NCBI GenBank assembly: GCA_904066235.2
Contig: CAJFCV020000001.1
Coordinates: forward strand, 4,278,001 to 4,342,000
Direction of reading: 5' to 3'
Length of the DNA stretch: 64,000 nt
From: Bursaphelenchus xylophilus
Taxonomy: Eukaryota > Nematoda > Chromadorea > Rhabditida > Aphelenchoididae
Positions 54,767 through 64,000 of this stretch are shown in pieces (position 1 is the stretch's first letter; each line of letters begins with the position of its first letter). The notes below the pieces were generated by a model. That model was not told where the DNA came from. It ran no database searches and saw only the letters and a program-made list of their open reading frames with translations. The translations under genes and the position numbers were made by a program.

Positions 54767-56534
54767 TTATCTGGAATACGCTGTAGAACTAATGAGTTCC
54801 ACGGTATTTGTAGTTGTACTTGCTATTGGGCGGATAGTCGAAATCGCCGCTCTTCGATAACTTGGGATCAAAAATACGATGGTGAGGGTGTTCAAGATTG
54901 GCATTAGTTGGAATGAGGCTGCTGCAAAGTAGGGGGCCAGTGGGGAAGTGACTCCAAACAAGTTGAGAAAGGCGACCAAAAAGATGGGCAAAACGTTGAG
55001 AATTGCGGGGTAAATTGCCTGCAATTTGGAAAAATAAATATTGGAATTGGCAACAATATTTAGAAGATATATTTATTTATAGGTATCGTCAATTTTGCTT
55101 TTCCAAGGCGAAAAAGTAAAATTAAAAGGTTTTTTTTTGAGAAATCATCAATATTTTAGTATAGATTGATGATGAAAAAATGATGACCCACCTGTAGAAC
55201 AATAACTCGGACCACGTGGCGTTGAGCTTTTGCGGTGCTACTAACAACGGAGCTTTTCGCCATCACTCGAACTATTCTCAAACCAAAATAGGCTAACATT
55301 ATGTAGAACACAACTATTGGGCCTTTGTGAAGGAGGGTTCGAAGGAGCAGGATTGTCTTTGTGCTCTGAAATAGCCAAATTTGCAATGAAATGGATGAGG
55401 GATATTTGACGTTTTAGCTACGGTAATATAAGTAGTTATATAAGCTGCTTTTCCTTCTCAAACTTCCATTTGAAAAACAATTTAACTTACATTAGTGTAT
55501 ACAACATGTGCCACCTCGCTTCCATAAGCTTTTTTGATATCCAAGAAGCTCTCCTTTGTCGCATCTTCAGTGCTAAACCACATCAGAGGGAATTGCCCGA
55601 GGTAGTAGGACAACGAGATTAAATACGTAACTAGAAATCGCTTTTTGGACCACGTTCCGACTTGCGCAAGGATGTCAGAACGATACCAGAAATGTAAAGC
55701 GTTAGTTGAGGACATCAGACATGTTGAAAATGAGTCCAATGCCACCAAAGATTTAGTCAGAAGAGGGGGAGAGTTTAGGAGGAGAGGGTTTTCAAGCAGC
55801 ACGTAGTAGTGAATAGAGGTGGCCAGGGCGTTCTGTAATGGATGTGTGGTCACTACTATAGTAGAAATGGTACCCTTTCGTTCTAAGCTTCCTTGTGCTT
55901 TATGATTTTTGTTTCAAGTAGCGCACAGTTCAGATTTTTTGATTATTTGACAATACGACGTATTTTAATTCGTCGTTAAAAGCTTAGAAGTATGACCGTG
56001 CCGTTTTTTTAGTTGGGCATTTTTTCTAGTACAATTAAAGTTTTAATACTTGTGTTAATATTACCTGAAAGATCGTTAAAAATACTATCTATTGATATAT
56101 GCTTCATGTGGTCAGGCTTATCATAGCGGTTTTTATAAAGCGTCAAAGATGACCAACTTTCGTCCCGGAAAAATTTCATTTGCGGGAAATTTTCCCCTAC
56201 ATACAAAAATTACTGTTATACCTAAGCAAAAATTATTACCTAGGAATTGTTATAAGTGGTGCCAAGATTTCCAAGTGGCATCTCAAACATTTGTACGATA
56301 ACTTTTTACAAGCTTCTTGCTTTTTTTCAATGAATTACTTACACTCATCAAAAATCCTTTGACTAACGCATAGAGGAGGTCAACAAACGTAATAAACCCC
56401 AAAATCCAAGCGTACTCGCTTTTATTTCGGGAGTTATAGATCCTCATAGACAAGTAAATAGTGATGCAACATAAAACAAATGAAGTTGCCATAGCTGTCC
56501 AGCAATAAATCTGATAAATTTCATCAGCACTCAT
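54767..56534 (-). CDS. Seven-transmembrane receptor, nematode chemoreceptor-like
   Basis: Four exons (56,534-56,343; 55,832-55,491; 55,365-55,192; 55,018-54,767), all in phase 0, give 319 residues. About seven hydrophobic segments can be seen: in exon 1 (CWTAMATSFVLCCITIYL; AWILGFITFVDLLYALV), exon 2 (SLVALDSFSTCLM; LVTYLISLSYYLGQF), exon 3 (GPIVVFYIMLAYFGL) and exon 4 (ILNVLPIFLVAFLNLFG; MPILNTLTIVFLI). The end PSYRRAAI resembles the PYR motif of Srh/Str-type receptors, so the likely role is chemosensation at the sensory neuron membrane. The family assignment is weak because these genes diverge fast. Confidence 0.72.
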
Positions 56535-56849
56535 TCAAGGCATGAGTAATGGAACAGTAAAAAATGAAGCAATTACATACAATTGGCAAGTAACAAGGTG
56601 TGTTTTTAATTTGCCAGTTCCAGAGCATATGTTTTAAGATGTTTATAAGCAATTAAATATGTCTCGCCCACACGTTTCGAGTAATTGAATAATTGTTGTG
56701 GCTTTTTGAGTTTCAAATTCGATTAAAATTTATGAACATAAGCGATGACTTGTCAAATTTATGGTCATACTTTTGTAGCCGAATAACGGCTTATTTCAAT
56801 AAATGTAATTCAAGTTATGCTCATATCGTGTCCACAGTTGTGATGATAA

Positions 56850-56969
56850 CAGTCTGTCGCGAAAATAATGAGCACAATGTCGCTGTGCATATTTGATTTT
56901 GTCGCGACACAATTCATTTTCTCGGCGGAAATACGATTTTCGACGAGACGTTATTTTCCCGACAGACTG
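56850..56969. mobile_element. Foldback MITE, family 2
   Basis: Left end CAGTCTGTCGCGAAAATAAT and right end GTTATTTTCCCGACAGACTG are inverted. The interior matches the degenerate copy near 21,060. Confidence 0.85.
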
Positions 56970-56986
56970 ATACGTTATAAAATTTG

Positions 56987-57471
56987 GAACTGGGACGATT
57001 GGGGAAAAAGACGATTGGGGAAACCGAAAAGTATTATTTTTATTCCATGCAAATGTCGAAATTAGGATAATCGAGGGTGCTCATTTCGAAAATGACATTC
57101 ATTTTTTTGATTCTTACTTTTTTCTGAAGTAGTACCGTAAAGTAGTAATTTTTGCTTTTTTTCATAAATACTCGATTTAGGGGTTTTCGAAGGTGCTGGT
57201 ACTACATAGTATCATGTAATACTAATTCGTACTAGAGGAAAAGTTAACATAATTTTCGAAACCAGCACCTTCGAAAACCCCTAAATCCAGTATTTTTGGA
57301 AAATGTTCAAAGAATTACTACTTAACAGTACTACTTAAGAAAAAAATAACAACTAGAAAAAATGAACATGATTTTCGAAATCAGCGCCCTCGATTATCCT
57401 AACTTCGACATTTGCATGGAATAAAAATAATACTTTTCGGTTTCCCCAATCGTCTTTTTCCCCAATCGTCC
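56987..57471. repeat. Foldback element with two nested inverted pairs, family 7
   Basis: Outer arms at about 56,990-57,110 and 57,356-57,471 are inverted copies ending in GACGATTGGGG repeats. An inner pair, GGGGTTTTCGAAGGTGCTGG at 57,181 and its complement near 57,262, faces inward. It has no coding capacity. Confidence 0.85.
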
Positions 57472-57529
57472 AACTCCGATGTTTTTTAAGAATAGGGGCA
57501 CGGAATTTTGGAGCTTCTCAAGCTACAGT

Positions 57530-57690
57530 CTGGCGTTGAGATAAACTTGGCACAAATTTTGAATATTTTTTTCTAAAATATATGTGAGAATCCTAGCTCG
57601 CGCTTTGCAGAAACAACCGAGATTTTTCGATCAAAAGTTGGCGAAAATTTGAAACTTTCTGCCGAATTTTAGATGTATCGTCAATTACAA
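57530..57690. repeat. Partial family 3 element
   Basis: It shares ACTTGGCACAAATTTTGAAT, ATATATGTGAGAATCCTAGC and CGCGCTTTGCAGAAACAA with the left half of the copy at 29,521, but lacks the terminal repeats. Confidence 0.65.
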
Positions 57691-57848
57691 GCGCTGAATC
57701 AGCAAATCAAAGACGTAGAACAAGAACTTCAAGCAGGAAATTGTTTGCATTTATGATATGAAAGATTTTGGCCAAATCGTATCCATTTTTTGTGAATTTT
57801 ACAATTTTGCTGAAACAGTAGTGTTAAGAAGTAATTTTTTTTTGTTGA

Positions 57849-58112
57849 ATAGTGGATTTAGGGGTTTTCGATGGTGCTGATTTTGAAAATCGTATCCATT
57901 TCTTCTGAATTTTTGCCCTAATCTGCAATTCTTCAAAATAAATGTTTTTATTGGTAAAAACGTGGTCAAACTTGTATGATATTGTGAGAAAACTTCTGAC
58001 GCTTTTTTGGTCTTTACAACCAAACATTAAACACTACTTCATAATAATAAAATTGTAAAGTTCAGAAAAAATGGATACGATTTTCGCAATTAGCGCCATC
58101 GAAAACAAACCC
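57849..58112. repeat. Second foldback of the family 7 type
   Basis: GGGGTTTTCGATGGTGCTGA at the left and its near complement (GCGCCATCGAAAACAAACCCC region) at the right are inverted. They are related to the inner pair of the element at 56,987-57,471. Confidence 0.7.
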
Positions 58113-58120
58113 CCTCCCCG

Positions 58121-59400
58121 CACGTCAAGAAATTTCGGGCATTGCAAAGGTTCTCACAGCGAAAAAAAATTCATAAAATCTGTCATCCAAATTGCACATA
58201 ACAACAATGTTTAACTTAATTTTTTTTATGGGAGCTCTAGGGAGTACTACTAGTCGTATACAACTGTCTTTTATACCACTGACACATTCTGAATGGGTGT
58301 CATCGTGACGCATTTTTTGAACACGGTTCGAGCTAGGCTAAAAATAGTGCAAATTTCAAGGCCGAATATCAAAAAAACTGTCCCATCAAGCGAGACGGGA
58401 CCGGTGTAGATACTCGAAGAACAGTTTAAGGATTTTTTTGACGTGGAGCCTATACCTCCTTCCAGTGCTCTCTGAGTCGGTATCGTCGATACAAACTTTT
58501 ATTTAGACGTTGTATTCTTCGCCATGGAAAACTGTCAAATACTACGATTACGGGTATATTTTGGTTCTATTAGCTTAAGCAGCTCTCGAGCTTTCTATTG
58601 ATATCAATATCTTGTGATTTACTATTAATCTTTATGTCTAAATATTGCAAACCATTTGGACTAAAACGGATTTGCACCGGGCAGAATGCCAAAAAAAATT
58701 CTAGGCTTTTTCATTGGACGCCCGTTTTTCTTTTATTTTTTCTTGACGTGCCCCGCACGTCAAGAAATTGCGGGCATTGCAAAGGTTCTCACAGCGAAAA
58801 AAAATTCATAAAACCTGTCATCCAAATTGCACATAACAACAATTTTTAACCTAATTTTTTTAATGGGAACTCTAGGGAGTACTACTAGTCGTATACAACT
58901 GTTTTTTATACCGCTGGTACATTCTAAATGGGTGTCATCGTGACGCATTTTCTGAACATGGTTCGAGCTAGGCTAAAAATAGTGCAAATTTCAAGGCCAA
59001 CTATCAAAAAAACTGTCCCATCAAGCGGGACGGGACCGGTGTAGATACTCGAAGAACAGTTTAAGGATTTTTTTGACGTGGAGCCTATACCTCCTTCCAG
59101 TGCTCTCTGACTCGGTATCGTCGATACAAACTTTTATTTAGACGTTGTATTCTTCGCCATGGAAAACTGTCAAAATACTACGATTATGGGTATATTTTGG
59201 TTCTATTAGCTTAAGCAGCTCTCGAGCTTTCTATTGGTATCAATATCTTGTGATTTACTATTAATCTTTATGTCAAAATATTGCAAACCATTTGGACAAA
59301 AACGGATTTGCACAGGGCAGAATGCCAAAAAAAATTCTAGGCTTTTTCATTGGGCGCCCGTTTTTCTTTTATTTTTTCTTGACGTGCCCCGCACGTCAAG
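58121..59400. repeat. Two tandem 636-base units with inverted ends
   Basis: Units 58,121-58,755 and 58,756-59,391 are about 95% alike by eye and head to tail. Each starts CACGTCAAGAAATT-like and ends TTTCTTGACGTGC, so a unit is bounded by a short inverted repeat and the junction is the palindrome CTTGACGTGCCCCGCACGTC. A third end piece (TTTTTTCTTGACGTGCCCCG) lies near 59,910-59,930. No coding capacity seen. Confidence 0.85.
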
Positions 59401-60101
59401 ATTTTGCGCTCAAAGGGTTATGTATCAACACGAAAGTTGGCATTCTGTTTCCGCTTACGGAAGTGTCCAAAAAATCCGTCTCAATGACAGTTTTTTTGGA
59501 CGAGGTCAGAGGAAAGGCGAAATATTGCGCAAAATGAAGAGATTTTCTATCTCGAAACTGGCTCATTTGATTTTTTTCGTTTTAGGCTCAAAAAATCCGC
59601 CTTGTTCCAGACTATGTTTCCACGAAACTTCAAATAGGGGCGAGGGAAAATCTTAGAGAAATCCTCGAAATCGCAACATTTTTTAGGCGTTGTTAGTTTA
59701 GGCTTCAAACAGATAGAAGACGACCGATTTTTTATATGAAATATATATGTTCAGGTTAAGCAGGAGCCCAGCTTCAAATTTATGTATGCAATAACCCCAT
59801 TCTACCCCATCTTCATCGTGTAATCAGGCTATCTTTATCGCAAAAAATTGTCTTTGAGATCAAACAGAATGCCAAGAATTTTTCATTGCTTGAGCGCTTT
59901 TGTTTTATTTTTTCTTGACGTGCCCCGCCCTTCTCTTTCCTTTTTTTAGCGGAACTTTCCGCAGCGGACCTTTCCGTCCTCACAATCAATCAAAAAAGCG
60001 CTTTTCACTTGGGATTAATTGTTGTGTTTTCCAAACGTATGTGAAAGTTGTTTTCCTTCAATCTCCTTGTTTTTCGTGCAATAATTTTCAGCGATTTTCT
60101 C
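59401..60101. other. Non-coding stretch after the 636-base repeat
   Basis: No gene recognised; it contains the end fragment of a third 636-base unit near 59,870-59,930. Confidence 0.45.
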
Positions 60102-60515
60102 GAGGGACGTATTCCAAGTGCGACTCTTAGATTTTATTTTTTTGCACACATTTTGAGCAAAGGCCATGTCTCTGAAAATTTTAGCTCGCGGTTTGCAGGG
60201 AGAGATGGGATATTCGAACGTTGAATGTCAGTCTGTCGGGAAAATAGTGTGGATCAAAAGCAATTTTATTTTGCCGGGACGCAATCCCTTTTCTCGGCGG
60301 CGATGCCGAGAAAAGGCTGCTCACGTCTCTCGGGCAGTTTCGCTACTTTGCGCGCGATCTTGACCTGTTCAACGGGATAACAAACTAAACGCTCGCCAAA
60401 GCTTTGCCGACGGCCTCCGGCCGCGGCAGAAAAACGCTACGCGTTAGACTGAGCCTAATAGTAAATTTGTACCAAGTTTCATCAAAATCTGAGCGTCGTA
60501 TTTGGAGTAATTTCA
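60102..60515. mobile_element. Family 3 element with a family 2 element inserted
   Basis: Left end GACGTATTCCAAGTGCGACT and right end GAGCGTCGTATTTGGAGTAA are the family 3 ends. Inside, from 60,229, a family 2 left end (CAGTCTGTCGGGAAAATAG) and its interior (TTTTCTCGGCGGCGATG) are found, so the second inserted into the first. Confidence 0.7.
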
Positions 60516-60748
60516 GTATTTCCTTTTTCACCTTAAAGTGACATCACCTTGAAGTGACAATGAAGACTCTGACACTGAGAAATGGAGTGGAAATGCCGGT
60601 TTTAGGACTTGGCACCTTACAGGTAATTGCTCTTACGCAACATTTTTTATGAGCCATATCAAAAACATTGTGCGAAAGCAGGAAGTGCACCGTGCGTTGG
60701 CGACGAATTCCATGGATTGCGACCCTAAATGGGGTAAAGCGATCCCGC

Positions 60749-60965
60749 ACGGCAACCCAGGGAGTCTCCCTCCTCGTTTCGGCACTTCGCACACCCAGTA
60801 TCGGTCAAATTCACACGAAATGTCACAACAGAATTTTTCGTGTGGTTTTTCGATGGAAAAATATTTTTCTCGAAATTATTTTGTCAGTTGTGACACTTCG
60901 TTTGGACGAAACTCAAAAGTGGTCGGGAGACGTTTTTGTTCTATTTCGGTTTGTCGTGCCCCGTG
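60749..60965. mobile_element. MITE, family 6, in aldo-keto reductase intron 1
   Basis: Starts CACGGCAACCCAGGGAG and is the reverse of the copy at 34,539-34,769; the other end (GTCGTGCC) has decayed. Confidence 0.75.
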
Positions 60966-61392
60966 GTGAAAATTTTTAGATTTTTTTCGGGAAAAACTTG
61001 GTGCTGATTTCGGGAATCGTGTTCATTTTTTCTGAACTTTTCAAGCTCGCGACCTAGGTCGTGACCTAGGTCAAGGTGTTTGCCCAAAAAAACCCCGGAA
61101 ATGGACTCAATGCTTGATTAAGATGGTCAAAAATCCCAAAAAATATCAAGCTCACCGAGAAAAAAAGACAAAATTATTATCAATACATCATTTTTAGTCG
61201 AGTTCCGAAGAATGCATCAACGCGATTCATGCTGCGTTGGACGCCGGCAACACCCTAATTGATACAGTGTCCATTTCCAAAAATGAAGAAGATATCGGGA
61301 AAGCCTTGGAATCGTATTTTGAAACTGGAAAGTTGAGCCGGAAAGATGTGTTTATCACTACGAGAGTGAGTTTGGACAAGAAAATTGTATTA

Positions 61393-61531
61393 TAAGTTTG
61401 TCGGAAAAATAATGTGGATATGTCGCAAAAAATGCCTGCCTCGTCGCAATAGCGCACCAAGTTTACAGCGGCGGCTAGAAAGTGATTTTGAGCAATTCAA
61501 AGGCGAATCCACATTATTTCCCCGACAGACG
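61393..61531. mobile_element. Foldback MITE, family 2, in aldo-keto reductase intron 2
   Basis: Left end AAGTTTGTCGGAAAAATAAT with GTGGAT; right end ATCCACATTATTTCCCCGAC, inverted. Confidence 0.82.
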
Positions 61532-61729
61532 AATATTTTCGAAACCTCGCCGTTTGGTAGCTGTATATTTCCCATATTTTAGGTGTGGAGCGACTACAAC
61601 CCTCCCGAAGACGTCGAGAAAACGTTAAGAGAGAAGTTGAAGGCGTTGCGAACGGACTACGTTGACTTGTATCTGATTCATCAGCCGCCAGAGTTTATGG
61701 TAAGTGGATGATGTTACTCTATGTGCACC

Positions 61730-61890
61730 GGATCGTTGAATATCTCGTGTGAAAAAGAGATGGCCAAAATGTTTTTTTCTCCTCTGACCGCTCTCCGCCT
61801 TTTGCGCATTCTCTAGACCACAAAGGTCTTGGAATATCTCGGCTGTGCGTGCAAAGTGCGAGCCAAAATTTCTAAGGCTTGACACTTGGC
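61730..61890. repeat. Partial family 3 element in aldo-keto reductase intron 3
   Basis: It shares CTCTGACCGCTCTCCGCC, AATATCTCGGC and GCGAGCCAAAATTT with the copy at 29,521; ends are missing. Confidence 0.6.
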
Positions 61891-62270
61891 GAGCGTTTGT
61901 TGTATAGAAGTTTGCTGTACAGAGATGCACTGTATTTTTCTTCTAAATTATTTATCTTCCCGATTCCAGGAAGAGAATAACGAGATGACAACCCGCCTCA
62001 ACAACACCTGGAAGGCCATGGAAGAGGTCTACAAAAAAGGTTTGGCCAAGTCCATTGGGGGCTCGAATTTCTCTGTATCTCTATTTGAGAGTATTATGCC
62101 GATCTGTGAAGTCCCATTTCACATTCTTCAAGTCGAACAAAAAAAATTCTTCGATGAGGGCCTAGAAGGTTTAATCGATGATTGCCGAAACGAAAAAATC
62201 TTCTTTACTATGTTTAACCCTCTTAGATCGTCGGTAATGATGAAAGTGTTCCATAGCGAGCGAGGATTAT

Positions 62271-62507
62271 TAAGCCAGTAGCAAAAAACGTACCATTTTG
62301 CATCCGGGAAGCATCAAAAAGTGTAGTAAAATGCCTGCCTCGCCAACTAAAAAACTCTGTTTTGAAAAGCATTTCCCTCACAAAAAGATCGTGCTTTTGA
62401 AATCGGAGTTTTTTCACTTGGAGAGGGAGGTATTTTGCTGCGTTTTTTATGCCTCTCGGGTGCAAAATGGTCGGTTTTTTGCCTCTGGATCAGGTCCTCC
62501 ACTGTAG
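62271..62507. mobile_element. Foldback MITE, family 1, copy 6, at the broken end of the reductase
   Basis: The right end GGATCAGGTCCTCCACTG is complete, while the left end begins only at CCAGTAGCAAAAAACG, missing about 18 terminal bases. TAG in that left end is the stop of the reductase frame. Confidence 0.85.
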
Positions 62508-62972
62508 GTTAATATAGTATGACCAAAGTTTTCCAAAAAGTTTCAATTTCTACATAAAGATACCCTTGCCAAAAAGTTACCCGACCGTCCCTCCTCCATG
62601 GTTTCTCGTTTGCAAGGGTTGTTGAATATCCCGGCCGAGCCTGCAAACTATTTACGATCGTAAACTTTCAATCTTCATTGGCCATCCAGATGACCCGTGG
62701 AAAAATGAGAGGAAATAAAAAAAAATTCTTTTATTAGTTATTTTTTCTAACAATAAAATGTTTATTAATCACTCATAAATGTAACTTTTAGCATGTTAGC
62801 ATGATACGTTTAGATCTGAAATTTGGGAATAAAACTTATTAAAGTAATAAAATTTCCGTCATTTGTCGCCCTCCTTGTCCGCCGGGTCAGTCGAAGAGCT
62901 CGTGGCTGAATTTTTTTTTAGATTTTCAGATTTGACGCTCAGATTTTGATGAAACTTGCCACAAACTTACAA

Positions 62973-63284
62973 GGCATGTACCCCAAGTGCGACGTTCAGA
63001 TTTTCTTCAAATTTTGCACACACGTCGGCAATAGACTAACTATAAGTATCAATTCCTGAAAGTTTTAGTTCGCGCCTTGCAGGCGCGAGAAATATAATAG
63101 GCATGAAACTTTTCGTGCCGAAATTCGACAAAAAGTCTCAAATTTTCGCCGCCTTTCGATCTCAAAATCTCGGTTGTTTCTGCAAAGCGCGAGCTAGGAT
63201 TCTCGCATATATTTTAGAAAAAAATATTCTAAATTTGCGCCAAGTTTCATCAAAATCCGAGCGTCGCGCTTGGGGTACTTCACG
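62973..63284. mobile_element. Foldback element, family 3
   Basis: Left end GTACCCCAAGTGCGACGTTC and right end GAGCGTCGCGCTTGGGGTAC are inverted, and both halves have the TTCATCAAAATC and GCGCGAGCTA blocks. Confidence 0.85.
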
Positions 63285-63296
63285 TCAAAGAAAAAG

Positions 63297-63493
63297 TGAA
63301 AAAACAAGGAATCTCGGATCATTGATTTTTGACGAAATGTCGCTGAATTATCGAGTCACAAAAGAAAACTTTTCCAGAGAAAAAGTTTTTTTTCGAGAAA
63401 AATGTTTTTTCGAAGAGAAAAATAATTTTTCTATCTTGATAATTCTGTGGCACTCCGCAAAAAATCAATGATCCGAGATTCCTTGTTTTTTCA
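63297..63493. repeat. Hairpin with 32-base inverted ends
   Basis: ACAAGGAATCTCGGATCATT at 63,303 and its exact complement at about 63,468 bound the element, with A- and T-rich, partly symmetric sequence between. It was seen only once. Confidence 0.8.
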
Positions 63494-63549
63494 ATTTTCT
63501 GAAAGAATTTTTTTGACGTGTACTTCCCTTGTAAATCGTTTTAACTCAC

Positions 63550-63640
63550 CATTACTTTCACACTCCTCGGTTGGCACGCAAACTCCATGAAACCAGCTGA
63601 ATCCTTCGAAACAAACACAGTCCGCACGCCAAATTACTTT
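63550..63640 (-). CDS. Cysteine-rich exon, trypsin-inhibitor-like domain (partial gene)
   Basis: After an acceptor (TTGCAATAG) the minus strand reads KVIWRADCVCFEGFSW, then FHGVCVPTEECESN, to a GTGAGT donor. The pattern CxCxxGF...CVxxxxC is typical of the C-terminal half of trypsin-inhibitor-like (TIL) domains of secreted nematode proteins. An ATG at 63,838 (MPKQTFICLVCVI) could start a signal peptide for the same gene, but I could not settle the join between the two. The rest of the gene is left of 63,550 or not recognised. Confidence 0.5.
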
Positions 63641-64000
63641 CTATTGCAAAACGTCAAAAAAATGGTTCGAGTCAAGTCTTCCCCCGGTCATTTTCATCAA
63701 GTGTTCCCCTCTGCAGAAATACCGTAATAAAACCGCAGAACAAGCTTCTGTAAATGCATAAATAAACAAAGTATGCAGAAATAAAGCAGACAAATTAGAA
63801 ATTACACAAACGAGACAGATAAATGTTTGCTTTGGCATAATTTGGGGCTTTGTTTCAAACCTTGGACAAAAGTAAGTCAATTTGGATGATCTGTAACTTT
63901 TCTTATGGAACGAAAGCTCAGGTTTTCTCCTTATAGGATTATAGGATATTGCTTCAGCTTTCAATAGGTACCTCATTTTTAGCCATTGCATCATCTTACG

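Larger units (their letters stand above)
60560..62281 (+). pseudogene. Aldo-keto reductase, truncated and lacking catalytic residues
   Basis: Four exons (60,560-60,622; 61,198-61,365; 61,583-61,699; 61,970-62,281) join in frame for 219 residues, against about 300-330 in the family. The start NGVEMPVLGLGTLQ, and later DYVDLYLIHQPPE and KSIGGSNF, are clear aldo-keto reductase segments. In the catalytic site the Asp is kept (LIDT), but the Tyr five residues later is Ser (VSISKNEED), and the usual Lys (TKLW) is Arg (TRVW); only His (LIHQP) remains of the others. The stop codon falls in the first bases of a family 1 MITE, and no C-terminal barrel sequence follows it. I therefore call it a relic, though a short non-enzymatic protein is possible since the frame is otherwise open. 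Confidence 0.8.
62508..63549. other. Repeat-rich stretch at the right edge
   Basis: No gene recognised. It contains a family 3 fragment (62,933-62,970), a full family 3 element and a hairpin listed separately. Confidence 0.5.

Overview
This window is nuclear DNA from a nematode. Genes are split by short introns with nematode-type acceptors (TTTTCAG or TTTTTAG). Several genes have such an acceptor at or just before the ATG, with no upstream exon visible, as expected for spliced-leader trans-splicing. Intergenic and intron DNA is AT-rich and packed with small inverted-repeat elements. The species cannot be named from the sequence alone.

Layout. (1) 1-14,036: an array of six units (A-F) of a gene family I do not recognise. 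Each intact unit is a five-exon gene of about 300-310 residues with two modules that look ubiquitin-like, followed by a Cys-containing module. A-E are on the minus strand and F is inverted. Some units carry two or three candidate last exons. Unit E is broken by a 3.3-kb gag-only BEL/Pao-type LTR element. (2) 14,169-15,760: a tRNA-Gly(UCC) and a UBE2W-like ubiquitin-conjugating enzyme. (3) 15,800-22,480: gene-poor DNA with a cluster of CGTATAAAATGTC motifs and a tRNA-Gly(CCC). (4) 22,498-33,561: two tandem GH31 alpha-glucosidases with an N-terminal trefoil-like segment, separated by a tRNA-Gly(UCC); their third exon appears to have been homogenised by gene conversion. (5) 33,600-43,600: two more tRNA-Gly(UCC) genes, many repeats, two clusters of the palindrome GCACNGTGC, and one probable far-upstream exon of the next gene. 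(6) 39,933-48,577: a DHHC palmitoyltransferase of the ZDHHC9/14/18 type. (7) 50,361-52,479: a ZIP-family zinc transporter. (8) 53,453-54,393: adenine phosphoribosyltransferase. (9) 54,767-56,534: a seven-transmembrane chemoreceptor-like gene. (10) 56,850-59,400: foldback and tandem repeats. (11) 60,560-62,281: an aldo-keto reductase relic whose introns each hold a different repeat and whose 3' end is cut off by another. (12) 63,550-63,640: a cysteine-rich exon of the trypsin-inhibitor-like type at the right edge.

The single-copy genes do not form one pathway. The most unusual signals are the unknown gene array with its terminal-exon cassettes, the gag-only element in it, and two short motifs (GTAAAATACG and GCACNGTGC) that recur in non-coding DNA far more often than base composition predicts.
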